Counted from the stretch's first letter, positions 12,544 to 23,171 are shown. The stretch: 64,000 nucleotides of DNA from Siphonodentalium dalli (GCA_032622095.1 CP136064.1:177274247-177338246), one strand, 5' to 3'. The notes: a model not told the origin generated them from the sequence alone. Numbers and translations are program-made.

Positions 12544-15081
12544 TTATATGTGCTTGTCTGCTTCTGTTTTTAAAGTGTTTACTCTATGCACATGAATTGA
12601 GTATAAGAAATTTCTTGCCAGTTTTTCAATTTGTTCTTTTTCTATATCGGTAAGGTTCCAGGTTTCTAGTTTTGTGCAGTCTAAGGTTAACTGAGTTAAG
12701 AGTTCTGGTTGATCAATAATGTATTTGTCAGTGGTAGTTTTTGAGAGACATAGTTTGAGTTTTTGTATGTAACGATGTCGTTGGTTGCTAGTGTTCGTAC
12801 ATTGTGAAATGAAGTGTATTCTGTCCTCATCAGCTAGTTTGCATAGTGGACATATGGCAGAGGTCAGGTTTTGTCTAAATCTTTTTCTATTTATTTGTAG
12901 TAAATAAGTGTCTGTCATCAACCATGTTTTTATAATAGCCTTTTTTGTGGCAGCGGGCGAGTATTTTGATGAATCCCATACAAGATGACATTTGCTGCTG
13001 GAATTTTCTTGCAGTTTGATCATTGCTAATGTTGTTTTACTGGAGAACTCTTTGTCATTAATATCATGCCAATATTGGTATATAGCTTTTTTACATATTG
13101 TTTTCCATTTGTTGGCATCTTCCTTACTGTGGATGGTGTTTATGATATGCAGTGGGTCAGGAAGGGTATATTTGGAAAGTATGTCTCTGACATGTATAAA
13201 CCAGCTATGGCTGTTATCATTTTTCATGATAAGTTGTCTTATTGCAAGATCTCGCTCTGCAGAGTTGTGTGTTTTGGCTATATTAATATAGAATGTTGTA
13301 ATTTTGAGATCTATAGTGCCTTGGATGGGAATAGCACCAATAAGTGCATTTGTAGCAGCATTTGCTGTGCGTGTTGATAAACTCTGCAATTGTCTCATGG
13401 TATTTCGTTGGAAACGTTCGAGTTCATCTATGTCTTTTTTTTTCATATGTAGGATTTCTATACCATGCAGCATTCTAGGAATGACAAAAGTGTTCCACAT
13501 TTGGTATGCTATTACTGGTGATATACCGTTTGTTCCATGTAGCCCTGTACCCATCAAGGAGTATAGGGTTCGTCTGCCCATTGTTATTCGTTTTGGGATA
13601 TCTGGGGTATTCGTTGGATTACGATCTACACCTAGGTGTTTGGTGGAGCCTACGATATTAACAGGAGTTCCACCTAGGACAGTTTTTATTTCACCATTCA
13701 TTTTTTGTGTAGATGTTTTCATTTGGACAATTTCGCATTTAGTTGCGTTCATTGCGAATCGATCTTTACATGAGTTGTTGTATACAATACTTGTGAGAGT
13801 TTGTAAATCAGATGTTGTTTTTGCTAAGATGGCTACATCATCTGCACAGGTGGGGGCTGTTATATCAATTGTGCCAATTTTAAACCCAGCTGCATTGTTA
13901 CTTAGCTGATTTAGCATGTCGTTGTTAAATCTTTTATAGAGCATTGCTGATAATTTAGCCCCTTGTCTTATTCCTTGGTGAAGTAGTATACCTGAGGAGT
14001 ATGATCCACCCCATTTTACCTTTGTATTCGCCTCATGATGTAATGAATTTACAAGTAGCCATAGGTCGCTGTGGATCCCGTCAAATGCTTTTTCAGCATC
14101 CAGGGTTTCTAATATTAATTTCTCATTTATGTCTTTGCTTTCATTGAATGCTTCAGTTATCATAAGCCCAGCAACTAGGGGTGATGTGCCTTGAGTGAAG
14201 CCACGTTGCATTTTATTTTGCGATGGTAATAGTATGTTGTCTAGTTTGTTTTGCAGGGTTGCTTCTAGGATTTTACATATTATGGAGCTGATAGTTATGC
14301 CCCTGTAATTCCCTGGTTTTGTTGGGTCTTTGTCCTTTTTTGGTACAGGTGTTAATATGCCGATTTTTATTTCTTTTGGCACTTCTCGTTTTTCATATAT
14401 AGTGTTTATGATGTTCATGATTATTGGGGCAGTTTCTTCTATGCTATATTTGAGTAGTTCAGCCGTAATTCCAGCATAGTCAGCTGCTTTATTTAGTTTG
14501 AGCTTATTGACAATTGTTTTAATTTCATGCAGTGTGACTGGTTCTAAAGATGGTGTATTAGCACGACATATTTGTTCAATAGCTTCAATATCAGCCGAGA
14601 CTTGTTTGTGGAATGTATCATCAAATCTATCGGCAGTTTTTGGTTCTGACAGTTTTTTGAAGTGTTTAAACCACCCATCCATCATCTGTTCGGCACCATA
14701 TTGGTGTCCATCTATTTCAATATACTCAGTGACTACACTCTTGGTGAGCCTTTGTTTGTTTATAAGTTTATAGAATAGCACTTGATCATTAGATGCATTG
14801 GCTTGAGAGATTTCATCATATAGCTGGGTTCTCTCTGCAGCTATTTGTTGCCTTTGTGTACATCTTAACTTCTTTTTAGTGGCCATTTTTGCCATTTTAA
14901 ATGGATTATTTGTGTCAACTGGCCTACCTGCCGTTTTCCATTGATAATGGGCCTTTTTACTTTCTTGTATCGCACTGGCTATGCTTGGATTCCATTGTTT
15001 TTGACCATTGGAGCTTTTTTCATGCCTTTTGGCAGGTGTGGCTTTCTCTGCTGCGCTTATTATCATTTGGCCAAACTTCAC
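12544..15081 (-). CDS. Non-LTR retrotransposon reverse transcriptase, 5'-truncated, 845 codons
   Basis: Reverse transcriptase of a LINE-type element, which copies element RNA into DNA at the target site. In order: linker between endonuclease and RT (residues about 1-190), RT fingers and palm with PGNYRGI (about 257-263), RGFTQGTSP (about 293-301), motif A LDAEKAFD (327-334), QGIRQG (about 369-374), and motif C CADD (412-415, cysteine where F or Y is usual). The C-terminal region has a CX2CX8HX4C knuckle (about 744-761). The apurinic endonuclease domain is absent. The first codon is GTG and the frame is open upstream, so the start is not meaningful. Compared with the unit 1 copy, 15 residues after motif A are missing through a 45-bp in-frame deletion, so activity is doubtful. 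The clade was not determined. Confidence 0.88.
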   Translation of the reverse strand: MKFGQMIISAAEKATPAKRHEKSSNGQKQWNPSIASAIQESKKAHYQWKTAGRPVDTNNPFKMAKMATKKKLRCTQRQQIAAERTQLYDEISQANASNDQVLFYKLINKQRLTKSVVTEYIEIDGHQYGAEQMMDGWFKHFKKLSEPKTADRFDDTFHKQVSADIEAIEQICRANTPSLEPVTLHEIKTIVNKLKLNKAADYAGITAELLKYSIEETAPIIMNIINTIYEKREVPKEIKIGILTPVPKKDKDPTKPGNYRGITISSIICKILEATLQNKLDNILLPSQNKMQRGFTQGTSPLVAGLMITEAFNESKDINEKLILETLDAEKAFDGIHSDLWLLVNSLHHEANTKVKWGGSYSSGILLHQGIRQGAKLSAMLYKRFNNDMLNQLSNNAAGFKIGTIDITAPTCADDVAILAKTTSDLQTLTSIVYNNSCKDRFAMNATKCEIVQMKTSTQKMNGEIKTVLGGTPVNIVGSTKHLGVDRNPTNTPDIPKRITMGRRTLYSLMGTGLHGTNGISPVIAYQMWNTFVIPRMLHGIEILHMKKKDIDELERFQRNTMRQLQSLSTRTANAATNALIGAIPIQGTIDLKITTFYINIAKTHNSAERDLAIRQLIMKNDNSHSWFIHVRDILSKYTLPDPLHIINTIHSKEDANKWKTICKKAIYQYWHDINDKEFSSKTTLAMIKLQENSSSKCHLVWDSSKYSPAATKKAIIKTWLMTDTYLLQINRKRFRQNLTSAICPLCKLADEDRIHFISQCTNTSNQRHRYIQKLKLCLSKTTTDKYIIDQPELLTQLTLDCTKLETWNLTDIEKEQIEKLARNFLYSIHVHRVNTLKTEADKHI

Positions 15082-15104
15082 GTAAACTTGCAGTGTACGG
15101 CGAA

Positions 15105-15129
15105 TATAGATAGATAGATAGATAGATAG
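15105..15129. repeat. (ATAG)n microsatellite, unit 2 copy
   Basis: Six ATAG units between the RT reading frame and a minus-strand AATAAAAGC motif, as at 8241-8264. The adjoining spacer differs by a 4-bp insertion (cagt) from unit 1. Confidence 0.8.
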
Positions 15130-15184
15130 CTTTTATTGAAACCAAATGCATGCACTGTACATACAATGGACCCCGAGAGGTAGG

Positions 15185-16059
15185 GGATACCCGGGCAAAG
15201 CGGATCGCCCGGGCAAAGCCGATCACCTTTATTATTTCAATACTATCAAATTATCCCTTATCTATCTGTATTTTAGAATAAGGTCGTTTCGTGTTGGGTT
15301 AGTTTTTATACATGTCCACAGAGAACAAGGTATACTAAAATTTTGTAGCCCAGTAGAACATTTTCGTCGACATTTTACGATTTTACCAAATTTATAATTA
15401 TTGTGCGTTTGCGCATATCTGTTGCGCAGGTCGATGATCGCATACCCATCTACCCGAATAAATGTTGTCGGTGTCTTAGGCAATACATGTTTGGAATAAG
15501 ACAATATGTCAATTTGCTAAATTCGATATGACACCCGCGTAATGACCCGGACTGTAAAAAGATGTGCTGTGGGCAAAAGCGGATCGGGCAAAGCGGATCA
15601 TTCATAATATGACTAACTTCCGGTACACATGCGTAGATTAAGTGAATTTGGACAATTTGAATAAGATGGGTCGACAAAACTCGTGCCTTGTCGGAGCATG
15701 TCCATAATTGAAATATTTGAACGTTTGAAAAAACGCGATTTTAATTATTTGCAATAAATATGTATATTTGTCATAAATAAAACTGAAAAGTATAGGATTA
15801 GTTTATTAGTATTGCATTTTCAGAAGGATTCGTTTGCTGATCCGCTTTGCCCGATGTGGTGATCCGATTTGCCCGACGGCCGGGCAAAGCGGATCAAAAT
15901 TAAAAATCACCATAGCAACCAAACCAATAGATGCATCTGAATGCATCCTACGCCAAATGTTATACCATCATGATTAGAAACTGACAGTGCTAATATTTAT
16001 GATTGCCGGTTGCATTTTGTACATGAAAACCTTACGTGATTCGCTTTGCCCGGGTCTCC
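15185..16059. mobile_element. 875-bp TIR element with eight GGGCAAAGCGGATC-type motifs
   Basis: The termini are inverted: GGATACCCGGGCAAAGCG on the left, and GGAGACCCGGGCAAAGCG read from the right. Unit 1 has the uninterrupted site (gaggtaggcctatgac), so the insert splits an AGG/CCT palindrome without an obvious target duplication. Motif copies on the plus strand: 15193-15206, 15211-15224, 15571-15585 (one extra A), 15586-15599 and 15882-15895. On the minus strand: 15839-15852, 15861-15874 and 16038-16051. There is no coding region of note. The family is unknown to me; the repeated motif is likely a protein-binding site, for example for a transposase supplied in trans (inference). Confidence 0.85.
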
Positions 16060-16840
16060 CCTATGACTAGAAAATAAACATTGGTATATTTTACCGAAAC
16101 AAACAAAGCATATTATATTAATCCATGCAGTCAAGTAGTTTCCGGATCCTGATTAGTCAAGATTTGTTAACTGTAAATATCTAACTGTTTGAAATTGAAT
16201 GCTGCACTGCCAAATGTATGGTACGTATCAACTATACTATATAATATATTGTAAGTCTGCAGTCCGATCACTTCTTCCCACAGTGCATGCAACAAGATGG
16301 GAGTTGACAGGTCCCAACTTTTATTGCAAATTAATAATAGAAGTCATTAGGCAGGGTAACTACTTGACATTTGAATATGGATAATATAAAAAGGTTCTTA
16401 TACAAGTATGCACTGTATAATCTGCAAGTATATGTCACTTTGAGAAATATACGCCGTAGACAATAATTGTAACCTGTGGTGGCCCCATGTTTCCGTATAT
16501 TAATTACCGTTATAAATCCCCTCATTTTGTAAAAACATAAACATTGGACTACGGGGGTGGGGGGTAGCCTAGACCACTTTCAACTGTTCACACAAACGCT
16601 CTTTATTAATACCATCAGATAAATGAAAACATAAGCGCCCTTTGTATTGTTGTAACCCACTGCACAAAGTATAAACCGCAATTACTCGACTGGTATTTAC
16701 GGTAAATAATACAACGCGCTCATTGGCTGCACAACTTATTTATTATTCAGTGACCCGAGGTCACGCGTGTGCTCTGTTCTCACTCATGTGAATGACTGAG
16801 TCACCGATACAGGAAGTGAAAATGACAACAAATGGGTGAT

Positions 16841-17290
16841 GGTTTTGAAATGGTTTCCGCATACATTTCCGATTATTGCACAGAAACATTGTTTAAATGA
16901 ACGATAATAGATAATCCAGTAAGCTACCGGTAAGACTTAGTTATGCCATAGATTGAGATTTCTGACATTTAAATAGCAGGTTGGCTTTGAGAACGGAACT
17001 GGTGAGTGATGAGAATTGACAGTTCAGTGGTGTTTTGTGACACTGGACCTGCTATCAGTGCTGAAGATTAGATAACCTGATAAGTGTGCGCCAAAGGCAG
17101 ATTATCATTGTCTATCGATACTGACACATGGGGTGCAGTCGTATTCGAATTATTGTTTTAATCATTCATAAATGGTGGAGATCAAAGACATACAATCAAC
17201 TGATCAAGAACACCCAGATGTCTTCTTCACCAGTGTTCACTGTCATAAATTGCTAATCCTGCATGTGTCACTCATGCTAATGCCGAAGTA
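16841..17290. other. Single-copy sequence after the duplication
   Basis: Nothing recognisable as a gene. It separates unit 2 from a foldback element. Confidence 0.4.
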
Positions 17291-17694
17291 ATGGGGTCGT
17301 TGTCGTAACTTTTTATACATAAATGCACACCAGTCTCAGTCTGCACGAGATTGAATTGTTACCGTAAATAATTGCCGTCTGCTTCAATTCATAACTATTT
17401 TTCTTCTGAAGTTCTGATAAAGGCAATTCCTTTATCACAATGATGAAACTGCAATAAGTCATAAGATTGCGCATCATCGGTCGCATATTGTCCTTAGTAT
17501 TAAACAGGGACCGAAAGAACTCCATGGTTGTTTGATCGATGAACGGAAGAAAATTAACTTACAAAATGTATCAAAAAATACTACAATGACCACTGTCACG
17601 TGACACTACACGAGACTGGTGTGCCTTTATATATACAGAAATGCACACTGTGTGCATAGATCTATGTATAAAACATTACGACAACGACCCCATT
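17291..17694. repeat. Foldback element related to the unit sequence near 880-1150
   Basis: The left arm (17291-17337, atggggtcgttgtcgtaac...caccagtctc) is the inverse of the right arm (17612-17694). The left-hand interior (about 17495-17560) is an inverted match to 885-935 of unit 1, and the right arm is a direct match to about 1060-1140. It is therefore an older, rearranged relative of part of the duplicated unit. Non-coding. Confidence 0.7.
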
Positions 17695-18023
17695 AGCATC
17701 ACTGATTTTTTATGCCATGGCCACCAAAGTAGACTTATCGGGAAGAACTTCTTTTATATTTGGACATTTACGACTGTTGTTTCCCTCAAAATTAAGAGGA
17801 TAACTTAAGGGAACTTGTACGATGTACATGTAAATGTCTAAATATATTAAAATATCCCTTATGCGATAAATTTGTAATCTACTTTGGTTAACAACTCATG
17901 ACCATGCAGGCCATTTAGTTTCACTCCTTTGTTTTTATTTTATTTTTTTATTGAAAATTTCAACCTGTGATACACCCCGGCCGTCACTATAAACTCATGG
18001 CCATATTGGATCCACCAGGCCTG

Positions 18024-18390
18024 GTTCCGTGGTTTTAGTCAATTAGTGCTACAGGTCAAAGTTCTGGAGTACAGTAATGCCCTAAATAATCAACTCCTTA
18101 AGTTAACCACAGCAGAATTATGGCTAATTTTTCAGGATTTAGTCAGAAATATGGCTTGTTGCCATTTATCAGAAAGCTCTTACTGAATGGCAACAAGCCA
18201 TATTTCTGACTAAATTCTGAAAAATTAGCCATAATTCTGCTGTGGTTAAGGAGTCGATTATTAGGGCACTACTGTAGCATTTCCAATTCCATATATGGAA
18301 GTCATGAATGTTCAATTTTAAGCTCCATACTAGTATGTGGAAATGCTACTCCAGAACTTACTTTCAACCTGTAGCACTAAAACCATGGAA
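18024..18390. repeat. Foldback element interrupted by a MITE
   Basis: The left arm, ttccgtggttttag...ttctggagta (18024-18071) continuing as gcatttcc at 18277, is inverted at 18336-18390. The MITE at 18072-18274 has inserted at a TA inside the left arm; removing it restores the hairpin. Confidence 0.75.
18072..18274. mobile_element. TA-flanked foldback MITE, family A, copy 1
   Basis: Inverted ends beginning CAGTAATGCCCTAAATAATC, flanked by TA on both sides. Both halves are complementary over nearly the whole length, with a short loop around the aagctctta stretch. TA target and CAGT ends are typical of Tc1/mariner-mobilised MITEs. Confidence 0.85.
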
Positions 18391-18941
18391 TGGGCTGGAT
18401 GAATCTCTGAAACCACGGAATTGAGCTGGATAAATCTGATAGAGCCGCAACTCAGTGATCTCGCTTATTATCATGATCTGTTCTTTGTGTTTGGTCCCTC
18501 TAGTTTCGCAAATGCCCAATTTTTTAAACGTGTAATAGTAATACTAATAGAATATCCCCAGTTCTCAATTGGAGAAAAATTTATAAAAGTTGGAAGAACA
18601 TCCGAATGCCATTTCCTTTTTCGTTTTAGTTCCGTCCACCTGCACTGCACCATTGGTATCGATCTCTTTTCCGGAAGTCTATCTTAATTTGTCACTGTTG
18701 GTTTGCAATGCACACTGTGAATTGTTTTGAGTTCAGTAGGGAGAAGCTTAAAAAATAATTCTCAGAAAAAGTAAATTTTTCGCTGTGGAGTATTCGCACC
18801 AGAATATATGATGAAATCATGGGATTATTAGACTGCATATATCTGTTTTCAGTAAAACTGAAGTTTGATAAATTCTGAAATATTGACATTATTATAATAC
18901 ACTTAAACACAGTCATTGGAATCACTGACAATATAAATATT
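18391..18941. other. No gene recognised
   Basis: An 88-codon open frame here has no recognisable domain and overlaps a frame on the opposite strand; it is probably chance. Confidence 0.4.
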
Positions 18942-19060
18942 AAAACTTTACAATAAATATTGAATTTCTAATATATATCACCCTTTATTTATAGCAATGG
19001 TACAAAACCTTTAAAATAAATATTGAATTTCTCTAATATATATTACCCTTTATATATAGA
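18942..19060. repeat. Two-copy tandem repeat of about 63 bp
   Basis: aataaatattgaatttct followed by atatatatcacccttta occurs twice, with a few differences. Confidence 0.7.
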
Positions 19061-19133
19061 AACTAGTGGCCGGCATTGCACAGGCATGTTAAAGAGCGTT
19101 TAATGTTAGATAAGGTAGAAAATAAAGGTTATG

Positions 19134-19372
19134 TCGGCAGAGTCGAGACCCAGCCCATGTTATCTAGAGGGCCGAATACATGACCACACAAAATTTCACT
19201 GCGATCTGCCAAGTAGTTCCCCAAAACCAATTTGCACATTGGGATATGCCTTCAAAACGTGAGGTTGGGTGAGCCCAGAGACTCCAGACTAAGCTCATGT
19301 TACCCGGAGAGCCAAAATACTCACCCATACCAAATTTCAGTGCGATCTGACCAGTAGTTCAAAAGAAACAGT
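19134..19372. repeat. Two-copy diverged repeat, about 137 bp
   Basis: The block gagac...cccatgttatc...caaatttcactgcgatctg recurs at about 19279 as gagact...ctcatgttacc...caaatttcagtgcgatctg. Confidence 0.6.
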
Positions 19373-20200
19373 TTTGCCTGTGCGGATATAACGTCAATAC
19401 GAGACGTCGACCAGAATCCAAAATTGACTATACATTGAATATTTTCGACTAAGACAGACCCAGACCAAGTTACGGCTATAAGGAACATACAGAACTGTTC
19501 CATGACTGATTGATAATAGCCTTTCAACTGAGTCAGTGTTATAGTTTTTGTGATATTATATTATATTTTTCCACTGAAAAATGGCAATAACATGAAAAGC
19601 TCAGCACACGACATCATAACGTCATTTAGCAGCGAAGAGGTTAATGGCTGCCCACCTGCGCCCACCAGCTTATAATTTTCATGCCTGATAGGGATAGCAA
19701 CTTTCTCATCTCCCCAAGTGACGGCACACACGATCACGATTGTCCCCGATTAATCCGGCTGCAGGATAAATCGAGGACAATCGGGAATGTGTGTGCCTAA
19801 CTTTGGAGTGGTTTTTGTCGGATCCGATTTAATCGGACGGATCAAACTGAGTTTGATTTCATCAGGAGAATCCGGCGCTCGTGATGATGGCAACGCGCGT
19901 GTTTTGCTTGTCACATGACCCATCGTCACATGACCAAAACCTCAGTCAAAATGTCGGAATAGTTAGCGGCGACCGCTATTCGAAATTAAATCATGAATTC
20001 TGATCGATCGACAAGGTACAACAGCTGGTACACCTGTGGGCAGAAAATGAGTGCCATGTAGATTTCACTCAAACATATTAAAACTGCTCGCACATGTAAC
20101 ATGCTTTGGAATTTCAGTATACCGGTATTCATTTGGTATATATACCAAAATCATCCACGATAATCCCGAATCAGATTTTGCCCGAGATTTTCAAATTAAG
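19373..20200. other. Non-coding stretch with one hairpin
   Basis: At 19723-19797, ggcacacac...attgtcc..gatt is inverted as aatc..ggacaat...gtgtgtgcc around a 20-bp loop. Nothing else stands out. Confidence 0.5.
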
Positions 20201-20623
20201 AACAAGTCTGAAATTAGTTTGTATGACATTTGCAGAATGAGGTCCCCAGAGAGTGAATTTAGCATGACCAAATTCGCCATCTGGGAAACTCATTCTGCTT
20301 AGGCCTCAACTACTATGGAATATCTACTTATCAGATTGAATTCCCGAGTTGCAGTTGGTGATGTTCACCCATTAATCACCTCGATTATTCAATTTTATCT
20401 TCTGCAAATTATGGGATATAGAAACTTCACAGAAGGGAAAAAGTAACTAAAATCAATGTTAATTTGAGACTTTAGATTCTTCCAAGAAGATGAGACCTTA
20501 GCAGAATGAGGTCCCCAGAGGGTTAATTTGGTGATGCTAGCTAGCTATGTGGGGTAGCTTCACTAAATTCACCCTCTGGAGACCTCATTCTGCAAATGTC
20601 AGACACATTAAATTCAGGCTTGA
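20201..20623. mobile_element. Doubly palindromic MITE, family B, copy 1
   Basis: Two convergent hairpins (about 20235-20302 and 20500-20592) share the arm GCAGAATGAGGTCCCCAGAG. The outer flanks (aacaagtctgaaattag... and the inverse ...attcaggcttg) are also inverted. The whole element is an inverted repeat whose arms are themselves palindromes. Confidence 0.75.
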
Positions 20624-21181
20624 TTAAGAGGCTACTGAAATGTGCTCCAGACTGGTAGAAAACAATCCGAATGAGGCTCTTGGGTTGGGAGAAAAATTAT
20701 CAAGTCATGACCTGGGATGTGGGGAAGAAAAAATCTGAGATATTTCCATGCCCACATCCTACATGTTGTTAATGATGGATAATATTATTCTCATGTACAT
20801 TTGTATATGAACATACACTCAATAGTCATACACAAACAATCTATTGTATTCTCGTCGAAATGTCATTTCCTTGAAGCATGCAGGCTTCCCCCAGATTAAG
20901 TCACACTGCATTACGTTAATCGCTTTGATTCAATGCTTTTATCTTCCGGCTACTAATAGTGAGTTCTGATTGGTGGTCCTGATGTGGAATCCAATGCATG
21001 GTTCGGGAAATAGATAGCCTATGATAAGTAATCAGACCCATGTGGGTCTGTAGACCCATGTGGGTCTGTAGCTAACTCAAGACTGATGATCATGATACAT
21101 GTATCAGAACTTGATATTCATATTAATTCCCAGACAGCTTTCAATTAATCCTCTCATATTTGGATAGATACTAGCTGCATG
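20624..21181. other. Intergenic, small palindromic repeat
   Basis: agacccatgtgggtct occurs twice in tandem near 21036-21070. No gene seen. Confidence 0.5.
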
Positions 21182-21189
21182 ATGGTGAG

Positions 21190-22474
21190 TAGAGATGAGC
21201 GAAATACCAAAACAGTATCGATATCAACACGATACCAAAATACCGAGCTGATTCAGCATGACAATACCGAGGTGTTCGGTATCTCAAATATCCTGATGTC
21301 CGCTATTTATGCAGCACTATAATGGTCCCAGTATACTTCCATAATTAACCCTTCCATGACTGGAGCTTCTTGAAATTTTGCAAAAACACTGCACTCCATG
21401 CAATGACTTCTCTTAGATATATGCAAGTCTCCCTCGCATATATAAGAGAATACATTGGCCTGACCTGACCTTTCAATTTTAGCCAGTGCATTATCTTATA
21501 TATGCGAGGCTCTCTATGGGAGACTCACATATATACGGTACCGTAAGAGAATGTGCTGGTACAAGATTATGAATGCTGCACCAGCGCAGCTCCCATCATG
21601 AAAGGGCTAAGTTTTAATTAAATAATAGTTGCAGTCTTTGCAAAGTACTAGTATAAATGTAAGAACACATACGCAACAATGTGAACACCACTTATAGTAG
21701 CCCACAAGTTGGCCACAATCTATGCGGCAACTGAGCTCAAAAGAATTGGTCCGAGATGTGACAAAAAACTTGCACAAATGAAAATTAGGCCTAGGTTCAT
21801 TCATCTTTAATCTCTCCCCAATGGTGCCCTGTTTCAGTTGCTTTGCAGTCTGTATACTCGGATGCACTTGTATAAGTGCACTTTTCAAAGACTTATTGAC
21901 AGAGAGTGCTAACCCTGATGGCATCAAACACCACACATGTACAAAGGCCTTGGATGCTGACAACATGTTCTCATTATTAACATCCGTGTACTGTGACTGC
22001 TCTACTTTTTCCATGAATTTAGCTATTTAGAGATTGACATTTATCCTTAGTGACCTGACCTACCTACCTAAAAAGTTGAAGCTATCAATTCCGAGAAGCA
22101 GGTTTCTGGAACAAACATTAGTTTGATAAGTTTATATTTTATGGAATAAATGAATGCTGCATTAATTGATATTAATTTATAGTGTCAATATGCTCTATTA
22201 GGAAAAACAAAATTGAGAAATAGGGATTATTTAGAACACTAGCAATCATTTGTATTGCAATTCTAAGGGGCTCAAATACATGTATATACAATCTGACTAT
22301 CGTTGATCAAATCCCAGTGCCTGAAACGGCTGACAAAGAAACCAGTTCGTATTACCATGTTAACTCCAGTGTTATAATCCCATCTTGTGCTATGAATACC
22401 CGATATCATTACCGAGGTATGGGCCTCATAAAATACTGATACCAAATCATAAATTTCAATACCGTCCATTTCTA
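21190..22474. mobile_element. Non-autonomous hAT element, 8-bp target duplication
   Basis: The left end TAGAGATGAGCGAAATACC and right end TAGAAATGGACGGTAT (read inward) form an inverted pair. An exact 8-bp duplication, atggtgag, flanks it at 21182-21189 and 22475-22482. GGTAT-like words are repeated near both ends. A 135-codon minus-strand frame (21607-22014) contains a LKSALIQVHPSIQTAKQLKQ stretch that faintly resembles the sequence after a BED zinc finger; this is a weak observation. A family C MITE is nested at 21345-21610. Confidence 0.85.
21345..21610. mobile_element. Family C MITE, copy 1 (nested in hAT element)
   Basis: Ends ttaacccttccatga and its inverse tcatgaaagggctaa. The interior has hairpins of CTTATATATGCGAG type separated by a ggcctgacctgacctt spacer. 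Confidence 0.75.
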
Positions 22475-22482
22475 ATGGTGAG

Positions 22483-23131
22483 TTCCCATGCATTAGTCTG
22501 TAGGGTCTTATTTTAATTAAATGTCAAGTCGTCAACTTCATCATAGTCACTATCTTTTTGAACTGGCCCTTTCTTAAATTTTTTACAATTAGCATATACC
22601 AGCTGAAACAGGGGAGCCTTTAGTTTATTCATCTGTGTTGGGGTTGATCTTTTAAATATTTTGATTTAAAAAATAAAAAAAACAATAATTTTATTTTGAT
22701 GCTATTTTGAACTTCTCGCTCAAATTAACAAATGTAATAAAAATATAAAAAGTTAGAAAAACTAACATCGTTATTAACATCCGCCAGGGTCCCGAGTCAC
22801 CACAATAAATTTGGTTGAAATTGGTCGAGCGATGGGGAAAATATAACTATTATTTATAATATCTTCTAGATCAGTATCTGCTGGTTGAGAATTATGACTT
22901 TCTTGTGTGTTTTTCATATTAACAGGAAATGTGCCATTCATTGGGTCCCAGCACCTTTCGATCCCTTACATAATTTTTACAGAACGTGGTATGAAATTTC
23001 ACCTAAAATCACTAAAGGGATTTTAGTCATACTTCAATAAGAAAGGAGCAGAACTTTGCAATGTAAGTGAAGGATAACCATTACTTATAAATATTCCAAC
23101 TCATTGGAACCAAAATTGTCAACATGGCGGA
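22483..23131. other. AT-rich, no gene seen
   Basis: Contains A-runs and short inverted stretches only. Confidence 0.4.
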
Positions 23132-23171
23132 CACCCCCCCCCCCCCCCCCCCCCCCCCACACACACACACC
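23132..23171. repeat. Poly-C run followed by (CA)n
   Basis: About 25 consecutive C, then CA repeats. The reading frame through it (PPPPPPPPHTHTP) is a low-complexity artefact. The exact length is unreliable in most sequencing. Confidence 0.9.

Larger units (their letters stand above)
9103..16840. repeat. Segmental tandem duplication, unit 2 (about 7.74 kb)
   Basis: Direct repeat of 244-9102 in the same orientation, joined without spacer. It ends at the cross-match aaatgggtgat near 16840, after which the sequence (ggttttgaaatgg) is single copy. It carries the long-open reverse-transcriptase ORF (12544-15081) and a private 875-bp inverted-repeat element (15185-16059). The level of difference also fits two alleles of a heterozygous marine invertebrate, so a false duplication at assembly cannot be excluded from sequence alone. 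Confidence 0.95.

Noticed and set aside
15193-16051. CRISPR-like array of 14-bp repeats
   Set aside because: Repeats occur on both strands with irregular spacing, inside a TIR-bounded eukaryotic element; no cas genes.
16735-16815. tgacccgaggtcac and tgagtcac words as nuclear receptor and AP-1 sites
   Set aside because: Short motifs are expected by chance; the same words in unit 1 only reflect the duplication.
18421-18687. 88-codon frame as a gene
   Set aside because: The opposite strand is also open over the same region and no domain is visible.
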